Below are positions 8,645 to 15,551 of a DNA stretch of 64,000 nt, piece after piece (the stretch's first letter is position 1; each line of letters starts with the position of its first letter). The notes below the pieces were generated by a model. It was given only the letters and a program-made list of their open reading frames with translations, ran no database searches and was not told the origin of the DNA. This DNA comes from Rufibacter sp. XAAS-G3-1 (GTDB lineage: Bacteria > Bacteroidota > Bacteroidia > Cytophagales > Hymenobacteraceae). The position numbers and the translations under genes were made by a program. The DNA lies in contig NZ_JABFAM010000007.1 in NCBI RefSeq assembly GCF_013623775.1, positions 62,001 to 126,000 of the forward strand. The letters run 5' to 3'.

Positions 8645-9083
8645 GCCTGAAGCGCGCCAGCAAACTCTTTCCATTGCAACAAAAGCGGATTTACCCCAGG
8701 CCGCCGCCGAATTATTGTCATTTATCGGGCAAAAAAAGATAATTTTGTTTGAAGGTGAGATGGCGGCCGGTAAAACCACTTTTATCAAGGCAATCTGCGC
8801 CCAAAAAGGGGTGCAGGAACCGGTCAGCAGCCCTACTTTCTCCCTCGTGAACGAGTACGAGACCGAAGACGGGGAACTCATTTACCATTTTGATTTTTAT
8901 AGGGTCGAAAACCAGGCCGAGGCACTGGACATGGGCGCGCTGGAATACTTCAGTTCGGGCAACCTGTGTCTCATTGAGTGGCCGTCTAAGGTGGCAGGCT
9001 TGCTGCCTACAGACGCGGTTGAGGTGTCTATTGAAACCGGAGAAGCCGAAGAGGCGCGTATTATTAGCATGAGAGTACTATGA
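8637..9083 (+). CDS. tsaE: TsaE, ATPase of tRNA threonylcarbamoyladenosine (t6A37) synthesis
   Basis: 148 residues. The Walker A loop is G40-E-M-A-A-G-K46-T-T, followed by the family motifs SSPTFSLVNEY and HFDFYRV and a LCLIEWPSK Walker-B-like segment. TsaE works with TsaB and TsaD to place the threonylcarbamoyl group on A37 of ANN-decoding tRNAs. It overlaps the end of porX by 8 bases and its TGA overlaps the ATG of ald, so translation is probably coupled. The first ~12 residues are less conserved, and a slightly later start is possible. Confidence 0.93.
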   Translation: MPEPEARQQTLSIATKADLPQAAAELLSFIGQKKIILFEGEMAAGKTTFIKAICAQKGVQEPVSSPTFSLVNEYETEDGELIYHFDFYRVENQAEALDMGALEYFSSGNLCLIEWPSKVAGLLPTDAVEVSIETGEAEEARIISMRVL

Positions 9084-10318
9084 TGGAGGAAATGACGGAG
9101 AAGACCGGGTTTGAGGCCCTGACCAAGGCCACCGCCCGCAGTCTGATGCCTAAAGAGTCAATGTTGGCCATAGAGACCCGCAAGCGGAATCTGTTCATTG
9201 GCATTCCCAAAGAATCTTCCCTGCAGGAAAACCGCATCGGGCTCACGCCCGAGTCTGTGAAACAACTAACCGAAAATGGGCACGAAGTCTACATTGAATC
9301 TGGGGCCGGGGCTCCCTCCAAATACTCAGACCACGAGTTCTCAGAGGCGGGCGGCGTCATTGTCTACTCCACCAAAGAAGTCTATGAAGCCGATATCGTG
9401 CTGAAAATAGCGCCGCCCACCTTAGATGAACTGGAGTTCTTCAAACCGGGCCAGACGCTTATCTCGGCCCTGCAAATTGGCTCGCTTACGGCAGAATACA
9501 TTAGTGCGCTCTGCCGCAAGAAAATCAATGCCATCTCGTTTGAGTTGCTCAAAGACAAATCAGATACCAAGCCCGTGGTGCGGGCCATGAGCGAGATTGC
9601 CGGCAGTACCGTCATGCTGATTGCCGCCGAGTACCTGAGCAGCAGCAACGAAGGCAAAGGCGTGATTTTAGGCGGAATCACCGGCGTGCCGCCCTCCAAA
9701 GTAGTCATCATCGGGGCCGGAACCGTGGCCGAATATGCGACCCGCGCCGCTTTGGGCTTGGGCGCCGAGGTAAAGGTGTTTGACGACCATCTCTACAAAC
9801 TGCGCCGCCTCAAGCAGAACGTGGGCACCCAGTTGTTTACCTCTACCTTAGACCATACCATTCTGCACCGCGAAATCCAGGGTGCCGATGTGGTGATTGG
9901 GGCCGTGACCGCGGAAGATGGTCAGGTGCCCTGCATGATTGCCGAGGAAGTGGTGGCCAAAATGGCCCCAGGTTCGGTGATTATAGACGTGAGCATTGAC
10001 GAAGGTGGTTGTTTTGAGACCTCAGAAATGACCACCCACAAGCGTCCGGTGTACCGCAAGTATGACGTCATCCATTACTGCGTGCCCAACATTCCGTCGC
10101 GCGTGCCCCGCACCGCTACCAAAGCCCTGAGCAATATTTTTACACCCATGTTCCTGGAGATTTCCAAGTACGGCGGCGTCAACGAGGCCCTCTTCACCCA
10201 TGAACATTACCGCAGCGGCGTCTACATCTACAAAGGCAGCCTCACCAACGCCTCCATCGCGAAGAAATTCAACATGCGCTACAAGGAGTTGAGCCTGATG
10301 ATTGCGGTGAGAAACTAA
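9080..10318 (+). CDS. ald: Alanine dehydrogenase (AlaDH/PNT family)
   Basis: 412 residues. Residues ~40-175 form the N-terminal AlaDH/PNT domain with the substrate-loop pattern PKESSLQENRIGLTPESV. The NAD-binding Rossmann domain has VVIIGAGTVAEYATRAALGLGAEVKVFDD, where the GxGxxA/G fingerprint is GAGTVAEYA. The C-terminal part has VIIDVSIDEGGCFETS. The enzyme interconverts L-alanine and pyruvate plus ammonia with NAD. It is ~40 residues longer at the N terminus than typical ~370-residue enzymes; this extension is common in Bacteroidota members. ATGA overlap with tsaE; a perfect hairpin terminator follows at 10347. Confidence 0.9.
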   Translation: MMEEMTEKTGFEALTKATARSLMPKESMLAIETRKRNLFIGIPKESSLQENRIGLTPESVKQLTENGHEVYIESGAGAPSKYSDHEFSEAGGVIVYSTKEVYEADIVLKIAPPTLDELEFFKPGQTLISALQIGSLTAEYISALCRKKINAISFELLKDKSDTKPVVRAMSEIAGSTVMLIAAEYLSSSNEGKGVILGGITGVPPSKVVIIGAGTVAEYATRAALGLGAEVKVFDDHLYKLRRLKQNVGTQLFTSTLDHTILHREIQGADVVIGAVTAEDGQVPCMIAEEVVAKMAPGSVIIDVSIDEGGCFETSEMTTHKRPVYRKYDVIHYCVPNIPSRVPRTATKALSNIFTPMFLEISKYGGVNEALFTHEHYRSGVYIYKGSLTNASIAKKFNMRYKELSLMIAVRN

Positions 10319-10346
10319 CAGTTCTCATCCTTACCATACGCCTACT

Positions 10347-10396
10347 AAAAAGCGTTTCGGGCCTGTTTTCCAGAAAACAGGCCCGAAACGCTTTTT
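10347..10396 (+). terminator. Perfect 23-bp hairpin terminator after ald (A-palindrome form)
   Basis: The arms AAAAAGCGTTTCGGGCC-TGTTTT and AAAACAGGCCCGAAACGCTTTTT match perfectly around a CCAG loop, and the 3' arm ends in a T run. The inner 34 bases are the A-palindrome core, and the outer 8 bp extend it into a canonical terminator. Confidence 0.9.
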
Positions 10397-10433
10397 GTTT
10401 TGTAGTCCTAATGAGGGATCAGTTTTAGTTATT

Positions 10434-10470
10434 GTTTTAAGCCTTTATTTCAAAAAACAGCCCAAAAACG
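10434..10470. repeat. A-palindrome between ald and the flavin reductase gene
   Basis: GTTTTAAGCCTTTATTTC / AAAAAACAGCCCAAAAAC, a diverged copy directly downstream (minus strand) of the convergent flavin reductase-like gene and 38 bases from the ald terminator. Confidence 0.6.
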
Positions 10471-10474
10471 GGAA

Positions 10475-11377
10475 TCAGGAATTCTCAAGCGTGAGCAATG
10501 CTTTCCAGGCTTCTGGCACGCGGCCTTCTTCCAGGAGTTTCTGGGCTAGTAAATGGAGTTGCCTTTCTAGCTCTTGAAAGTTTTGCTGATGGGTTTGGAC
10601 TAAGTAACGGTAAATGGGTTCGTTTCTGAATTCCTGAATCTCAGCCGTAGTTGGCAGTTTCTGGGTGTTTCCCAGGCGGGCGAGGTTGTTGCCGGTGAGT
10701 ACAGAACTGTTCTTGATGTGCGCGGGCAGTTGGTCAATGCCCATGCCTTTGTTCTGTAACGGTTTAGGCAGTTCAAACAGGCAATCGCCTTGGGCCCGTA
10801 GGTACCAGTCGCCGCCCAGGCGGGCCACGGCGTCCAGTTTGAACGGGTCAATGGTTTTGCCATCCGCCCCGAAAACTTCTTCCCGCACGTGCAACAAAAC
10901 TGCTTCGCAAATGACCAAGTTGGCGGCTCCGCCTTGCTCACCAATGGGTTTTACTTCCAGTACTTTGCACTCAAAGGCCACGGGAGCCTCGGCCACGCGG
11001 GGCGGTTTTACCAAGGTGGACGCCACGGGCGTAAGCCCCGCTTTCACAAATTCATTCACGCCCTTGTCGTACTCGGTGCTAGCCAAAGACATCTGCTCCA
11101 CCAAAGCGTAATTCCCGATGTTGATGACCACTTCGCCGGTTTCCAGCACGTTTTCCAGCGTGTGCTTGCCGGTATTGTCGCGTACGCGGCGGGCAGGAGA
11201 GAAAATGAGCACCGCCGGATTAGACCCGAAACAATTAAAAAAACTGAACGGACTCAGGTTCACATTGCCGTCCAGATCAACCGTGCTGGCGAATGCGATA
11301 GGCCGGGGTGCAATAGCTCCCAGCATGAGGCTATGAAACTGGCTGGTAGGTATTTCTCTGGGGTCGAAGGTTCTCAC
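10475..11377 (-). CDS. Flavin reductase-like domain protein (FMN-binding split barrel)
   Basis: 300 residues starting with GTG (MRTFDPREIP). The N-terminal ~200 residues are a flavin_Reduct domain: LGAIAPRPIAFASTVDLDGNVNLSPFSFFNCFGSNP is the characteristic FMN-binding stretch. Then come VVINIGNYALVEQMSLAS and a PVAFECKVLEV strand. The C-terminal ~90 residues are mostly helical (ELERQLHLLAQKLLEEG). The family binds FMN and transfers electrons or reacts with small substrates; the specific reaction is not known from sequence. It follows fumarylacetoacetase on the same strand, 179 bases away across a simple-repeat tract. A link to aromatic amino acid breakdown is possible (inference). Confidence 0.82.
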   Translation of the reverse strand: MRTFDPREIPTSQFHSLMLGAIAPRPIAFASTVDLDGNVNLSPFSFFNCFGSNPAVLIFSPARRVRDNTGKHTLENVLETGEVVINIGNYALVEQMSLASTEYDKGVNEFVKAGLTPVASTLVKPPRVAEAPVAFECKVLEVKPIGEQGGAANLVICEAVLLHVREEVFGADGKTIDPFKLDAVARLGGDWYLRAQGDCLFELPKPLQNKGMGIDQLPAHIKNSSVLTGNNLARLGNTQKLPTTAEIQEFRNEPIYRYLVQTHQQNFQELERQLHLLAQKLLEEGRVPEAWKALLTLENS

Positions 11378-11388
11378 GAAGCAGATTT

Positions 11389-11553
11389 GAAGATGAGAAG
11401 ATGTGGAGATGTGGAGATGAAGTAATTAGGAAATGAGAAGATGTGGAGATGAGAAGATGTAGAAATGCGATAATAGGGATTGAAATGCATCTTCAAATCT
11501 CCTAATTACTTCATCTCCACATTTTCTCATTTCCACATCTCCACATCTCCAAA
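11389..11553. repeat. Inverted pair of GAGATG/GAAGATG simple-repeat tracts
   Basis: 11389-11462 is a run of GATGTGGAGAT/GAGAAGATG units, and 11485-11553 is largely its reverse complement (CATCTCCACATTTTCTCATTTCCACATCTCC). Together they could form a long imperfect cruciform. It fills the space between the fumarylacetoacetase stop (11557) and the flavin reductase start (11377). Unit-number changes would alter the leader of the latter gene. Confidence 0.75.
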
Positions 11554-11556
11554 TTC

Positions 11557-12828
11557 CTATAAGGTAGGCAGAATCTCCGTGCGTACTTCGCCAAAACCAA
11601 CCCTGATGCCGTTCTTTTCGGCGTAGCCGCGCATGGTGATCACGTCGCCGTCATGGAGGAACCTGCGCTCGGTGCCGTTGGGAAGCTGCAAGGGGGTGGT
11701 GCCACGCCAAGTAAGCTCCAGCATAGAGCCGTAAGAAGCTGGGGTGGGGCCGCTGATGGTGCCGGAGGCGTATAGATCGCCCACTTCAATATTGCAGCCG
11801 TTACTAGTGTGGTGCGCCAGCTGTTGGTTCATGTTCCAGTACAGATGTTTGTAGTTGGAACGGCAGATAACAACTTCCTCGGGCAGGGTAGGCGCTTGCA
11901 AGGTCACCTCCAAGTTGATGTCCAGGTTCTTGTTTCCGCTGAAGTCCAGGTAGGGCAGCACCTTGGGGTCTTGTACCGGGCCAGCTACCCTGTATGGTTC
12001 CAGCGCATCCAGCGTCACCACCCACGGCGAGATGGAAGAACCAAAGTTCTTGGCTAGAAACGGGCCCAACGGCACGTATTCCCACGCCTGGATATCCCGC
12101 GCCGACCAGTCATTGAACAACACCATCCCGAAAATATATTCCTCGGCCTCTAAGGTGGTGAGCGAAGTGCCTAACTCAGTAGGCTGCCCAGTGATGAACG
12201 CCATTTCCAGCTCGAAATCCAACTGTTTGGTAGGCCCGAAAACGGGAACATCTGCGCGTTTGGTCTGGCCTTTTGGTCTTCTGATGGGTACTCCTGACGG
12301 AACAATGGAAGACGCACGGCCATGGTACCCTACCGGCAGGTGCTTCCAGTTAGGCAGCAGCGCATTGGCCGGATCGCGGAACATGGAGCCTACATTGGTG
12401 GCGTGCTCCATGCTGGAATAAAAATCGGTGTAGTTAGGCACCTGTACGGGCATGAGCATCTGCACGTCTTTCTGCTTCAGCAAGCATTCGGCCATGAGTG
12501 CCCGGTTATCTCTGATCTCTGGGTTGTCGTTGCGCAGCAGTTCTGAGATGCGGCCGCGTACCTGTCGCCAGATCACCCGTCCTAAAGCCATGAAGTCATT
12601 GAGATAAGGACGGTGGAACACAGTAGGGTCTTCCACGTCCAGCATGTCAAAAAGCCCATGTTGCGTGAGCACGTACACATCCAACACATAGTCGCCAATG
12701 GCTACGCCTACTCTCGCATCCCGGTCTTCGGTCTGAAAGATCCCGAAGGGTAGGTTCTGGATCTGAAAATCACAATCTGGCGCAATCTGAATCCAGGAAT
12801 GCAGCGATGGGTCGTTGGCGGTGAGCAT
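11557..12828 (-). CDS. fahA: Fumarylacetoacetase
   Basis: 423 residues, full length for the family. It has an N-terminal SH3-like domain (FGIFQTEDRDARVGVAIGDYVLDVYVL) and the FAH catalytic domain with YTDFYSSMEHATNVGSMFR, PVGYHGRASSIVPSG, LDFELEMAFITG and FNDWSARDIQAWEYVPLGPF, which carry the Ca/Mg ligands and active-site His/Glu. The enzyme splits fumarylacetoacetate into fumarate and acetoacetate in the last step of tyrosine/homogentisate catabolism. No other homogentisate-pathway gene is in the window. ATG start at 12828; promoter not identified. Confidence 0.95.
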   Translation of the reverse strand: MLTANDPSLHSWIQIAPDCDFQIQNLPFGIFQTEDRDARVGVAIGDYVLDVYVLTQHGLFDMLDVEDPTVFHRPYLNDFMALGRVIWRQVRGRISELLRNDNPEIRDNRALMAECLLKQKDVQMLMPVQVPNYTDFYSSMEHATNVGSMFRDPANALLPNWKHLPVGYHGRASSIVPSGVPIRRPKGQTKRADVPVFGPTKQLDFELEMAFITGQPTELGTSLTTLEAEEYIFGMVLFNDWSARDIQAWEYVPLGPFLAKNFGSSISPWVVTLDALEPYRVAGPVQDPKVLPYLDFSGNKNLDINLEVTLQAPTLPEEVVICRSNYKHLYWNMNQQLAHHTSNGCNIEVGDLYASGTISGPTPASYGSMLELTWRGTTPLQLPNGTERRFLHDGDVITMRGYAEKNGIRVGFGEVRTEILPTL

Positions 12829-12968
12829 GGCGGTAGCAGTGGGTGGTAAAACAAAGATAGAAAGCTACGTGAGAAATGGGAATGAGATTTTGTTTTCTGC
12901 CCTGCATCCTTTCAAAACGGCGGTGAATTTCTGTTTTAGGGCTCCTTTTTTGAAAATACAAAAAACAA

Positions 12969-13015
12969 AAACTCCCGTTCATCACTGGCCCTGCCTGCGT
13001 GATGAACGGGAGTTT
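12969..13015 (-). terminator. Terminator of the mrp-nifU operon
   Basis: A perfect 17-bp stem AAACTCCCGTTCATCAC / GTGATGAACGGGAGTTT with a 13-base loop, 21 bases after the NifU-like stop. On the minus strand it runs into a T-rich stretch (TTTTTGTTTTTTG). Confidence 0.88.
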
Positions 13016-13035
13016 GAAACGTATATTATTCGTGG

Positions 13036-13305
13036 TTAAACGTCCATGGGGGTGAGGTTCACCGCCTGAATGCCTTTGATTTCTGGTACGGCGCGCATGA
13101 TGGCTTGCTCAATGCCGCCCTTGAAGGTCATGGCAGACATGGGGCAAGAGCCGCAGGCACCTAACAGTTCCAGCAAAACCACCCGATCCTCGGTGATGTC
13201 CAGCACCTTTACGTCTCCGCCGTCTGTTTTCAGGTACGGGCGGATGGAGTCTAAGGCTTGCTCCACTTGCTGGATTAAAATCTCGTTTAGTGCGTTTTCT
13301 GCCAT
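13036..13305 (-). CDS. NifU-like C-terminal domain Fe-S scaffold/carrier protein
   Basis: 89 residues, a stand-alone NifU C-terminal (Nfu) domain. Motifs are IRPYLKTDGGDVKVLDI and the cluster-binding CxxC in LLGACGSCPMSAMTFKGGIEQAI. Such proteins carry a [4Fe-4S] cluster between two subunits and pass it to target enzymes. It begins 4 bases after the Mrp-family ATPase stop on the same strand, and a strong terminator follows, so the two are a two-gene operon for iron-sulfur cluster handling. Confidence 0.93.
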   Translation of the reverse strand: MAENALNEILIQQVEQALDSIRPYLKTDGGDVKVLDITEDRVVLLELLGACGSCPMSAMTFKGGIEQAIMRAVPEIKGIQAVNLTPMDV

Positions 13306-13309
13306 TATT

Positions 13310-14413
13310 TTACGCTTTAATTTCTACTACTTTGGTTTTGCCCAGACTGGCGTTCCGCACGGAAACCTGCCGGGCCACTTCCTGCGCCACTCCTTCAAAG
13401 GCCTGCGAGGCGGGAGTGCCTTCCTGCAGGATCTGCGGAGCACCCTGGTCTCCGCTTTCTCTAATGCTTTGCACCAACGGAACTTCCCCTATGAACGGAA
13501 CGCCGTAGCGCTCTGCCAGGTCACGGCCGCCGCCTTGTCCAAAGATATAGTATTTATTCTCTGGTAACTCGGCCGGGGTGAAGTACGCCATGTTTTCCAC
13601 CAATCCCAGAATAGGGACGTTGATCTGCGGCTGCCGGAACATCTGCAAACCTTTCACGGCATCGGCAATGGCCACTTTCTGCGGGGTAGTCACAATGATA
13701 GCGCCCGTTACCGGTACTGTCTGCACCAACGTCAAGTGGATGTCGCTGGTTCCCGGCGGGAGGTCAATGAGCAAATAATCCAATTCGCCCCAGTCTACCT
13801 CGGTGATAAACTGCTTCAACGCCGAACTAGCCATGGGGCCGCGCCACACCACCGCGCTCTCAGCGGGAGCCAGAAACCCGATGGACATGAGCTTGATGCC
13901 GTATTTCTCAATGGGTTCAATGAGGTTGCGGCCATCGGGCATACGGTACACTTGGGGGCGGGCGTCTTCCACTCCGAACATGGTAGGCACTGACGGGCCG
14001 GAGATATCGGCGTCTACCAAGCCAACTTTGGCCCCAGACTGCGCCAGCGCCACGGCTAAGTTGGCAGTAAGGGTAGATTTACCCACGCCACCTTTACCGG
14101 AGGCCACCGCAATAATGTTTTTCACGCCTTTCAACAGCGCCTGGTTGTCTTGGCGGGCCGAGGTCACGCGGGAGGTCATGTGCACCGTCACGTTCGCCTC
14201 TTTGTTTACCATGGTGTGGATGGCCCGGATACAGGCGTTCCGGATAAGGTCTTTGAGGGGGCACGCGGGGGTGGTCAGGATCACCGTGAAAGCCACGTCC
14301 AGACCATTTATTTGCACGTCCTCAATCATGTTCAAGGTCACCAGGTCTTTGCCTAAATCTGGCTCCTCTACATAGCTGAGGGCTTTTAATACGTCTTCTT
14401 GGGTAATTGCCAT
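13310..14413 (-). CDS. Mrp/NBP35-family P-loop ATPase (Fe-S cluster carrier)
   Basis: 367 residues from the ATG at 14413 (MAITQEDVLKAL); a 14-codon upstream extension is unlike the family. Residues 1-~80 are a MIP18/DUF59 domain with TTPACPLKDLIRNAC (C51, C61). The P-loop SGKGGVGKST (105-114) follows, with the deviant Walker A of the MinD/Mrp family, then DADISGPSVPTMFG and LLIDLPPGTSDIHLT. The ApbC/Mrp C-terminal CxxC that bridges a [4Fe-4S] cluster is missing: the usual ENMxxFxCPxCG position reads ENMAYFTPAELPENKYYIFG. This form appears typical of Bacteroidota Mrp proteins (recalled, not checked). It is in an operon with the NifU-like gene. Confidence 0.92.
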   Translation of the reverse strand: MAITQEDVLKALSYVEEPDLGKDLVTLNMIEDVQINGLDVAFTVILTTPACPLKDLIRNACIRAIHTMVNKEANVTVHMTSRVTSARQDNQALLKGVKNIIAVASGKGGVGKSTLTANLAVALAQSGAKVGLVDADISGPSVPTMFGVEDARPQVYRMPDGRNLIEPIEKYGIKLMSIGFLAPAESAVVWRGPMASSALKQFITEVDWGELDYLLIDLPPGTSDIHLTLVQTVPVTGAIIVTTPQKVAIADAVKGLQMFRQPQINVPILGLVENMAYFTPAELPENKYYIFGQGGGRDLAERYGVPFIGEVPLVQSIRESGDQGAPQILQEGTPASQAFEGVAQEVARQVSVRNASLGKTKVVEIKA

Positions 14414-14482
14414 AGGTTCTACCGCGCTAAAATTCGCTATCACAAAGATACACACTATCTGTGTAACAAGCTACCAGAAGCC

Positions 14483-14519
14483 GTTTTAAGGCTGGTTTCC
14501 TAAAAGTAAGGTCAAAACA
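14483..14519. repeat. A-palindrome in a divergent intergenic region; rest of 14414-14834 has no gene
   Basis: GTTTTAAGGCTGGTTTCC / TAAAAGTAAGGTCAAAAC lies between the divergent mrp and lipoprotein genes. The remaining 420 bases hold no ORF I can support and no second module; the final 60 bases carry the lipoprotein promoter. Confidence 0.55.
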
Positions 14520-14784
14520 GGAGTTTCAGGAAAAAGGGGGCTTTTGCCCGTGAGTTTCTCCGCTGGCGTATCTCTCAAACCTACTCACCTGAAGAGGCAA
14601 ATGCAGCGAATTGGTCATAGGAAGTCACTGCCAAACGCTACCTGTTGCCTGACTAAGCTTTTCGGCCCGTTGAAGCATAAGAGAGGAGATTATGGCTTCT
14701 TTTTAGGAAAATAGATCCAGAATGCAACTTGTAAATAGAAAGTATTCTAAATAATGACATGGAATAATAATGTTGAATACTTGC

Positions 14785-14815
14785 TTGGGAATGTTGGAAT
14801 GGGTGGTTAACTTTG
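14785..14815 (+). promoter_or_regulatory. Bacteroidota-type promoter of the 14835 lipoprotein
   Basis: TTGG at 14785-14788, a 19-base spacer, and TAACTTTG at 14808-14815. This is an exact TAnnTTTG -7 element with correct spacing from the -33 element. The start codon is 19 bases downstream, so the leader is very short. Confidence 0.75.
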
Positions 14816-14834
14816 ATTTTTTATATAATATCTC

Positions 14835-15344
14835 ATGAAACATCTGCGTGCCCTCCTTTTTTCATTGCTAGCACTCCTGTTTGTCTTTTCCTGTGAGGAA
14901 GAGGATGAACCCGCCCCAGAGAATTACTTTGTCGCAAACAAAGACGGTGTCAAATGGGAGGCCGAAAAAGTACCTGTTATTGGTTTAAGGGAGGGTGAAA
15001 ACTATAATATCGAGGATTCCCTACACATTGCAGGCTTCAGAGCAGATGGCAGGATTCACCTTTCAGTTGCATTTACCGGAGTAGGCACGTATAAACTGCC
15101 GAACAAAGGCGTGGCGCGTTATTATGAAATGGTTGGGGGTGATGTATTTATGAGCGCCTATCCGTTGGATGAAAGTGACGAGAACGCCGAGGTAGTCATT
15201 ACCGAGTGGAACCCAGACACGAAAACACTTAGAGGTACGTTCCAGTTTGTAGGTAAAAAAATAGACGCAAACGGCAATCTTACCTCAGAAATCCTCCCGT
15301 TCACCCAAGGTGAATTCCACGGGAAGGTCTCTAACCTGGATTAG
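14835..15344 (+). CDS. Acidic-anchor lipoprotein, DUF6252-like
   Basis: 169 residues. The signal peptide ends VFSC with the lipobox Cys at residue 20, followed by EEEDEP, the acidic tag that predicts outer-surface display. The mature protein starts with ENYFVANKDGVKWEAE, the 'K-D/N-G-x-x-W' opening common in Bacteroidota DUF6252-like lipoproteins, and is beta-rich (FTGVGTYKLPN, LRGTFQFVGK, TQGEFHGKV). No catalytic motif or known ligand. It is a single gene with its own promoter. Family name is a recollection of pattern, not a search result. Confidence 0.72.
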   Translation: MKHLRALLFSLLALLFVFSCEEEDEPAPENYFVANKDGVKWEAEKVPVIGLREGENYNIEDSLHIAGFRADGRIHLSVAFTGVGTYKLPNKGVARYYEMVGGDVFMSAYPLDESDENAEVVITEWNPDTKTLRGTFQFVGKKIDANGNLTSEILPFTQGEFHGKVSNLD

Positions 15345-15516
15345 CCTGTTATAAGGATTTTTTTCCAAAAAAGGCCTCAAAACGCACCATGCGCTCAGAA
15401 ACGCCAGTAAGAATTGCTGGCGTTTCTTGTTTTAAGTAAGCGGCTGAGGTAGTGGCATTGGAAATGGGCAAGGAAATATCCGCAGCCCAACCCCAGACAT
15501 CCAATCCCTAAATCTG

Positions 15517-15524
15517 TATCTTTG
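15517..15524 (+). promoter_or_regulatory. -7 element upstream of dnaG
   Basis: TATCTTTG matches TAnnTTTG, 28 bases before the ATG chosen for dnaG. There is no TTTG at the -33 position. Because it overlaps the codons upstream of 15552, it supports the later ATG as the start. Confidence 0.5.
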
Positions 15525-15551
15525 TCTACCGCCTTATTTTTCTGCGTACCC

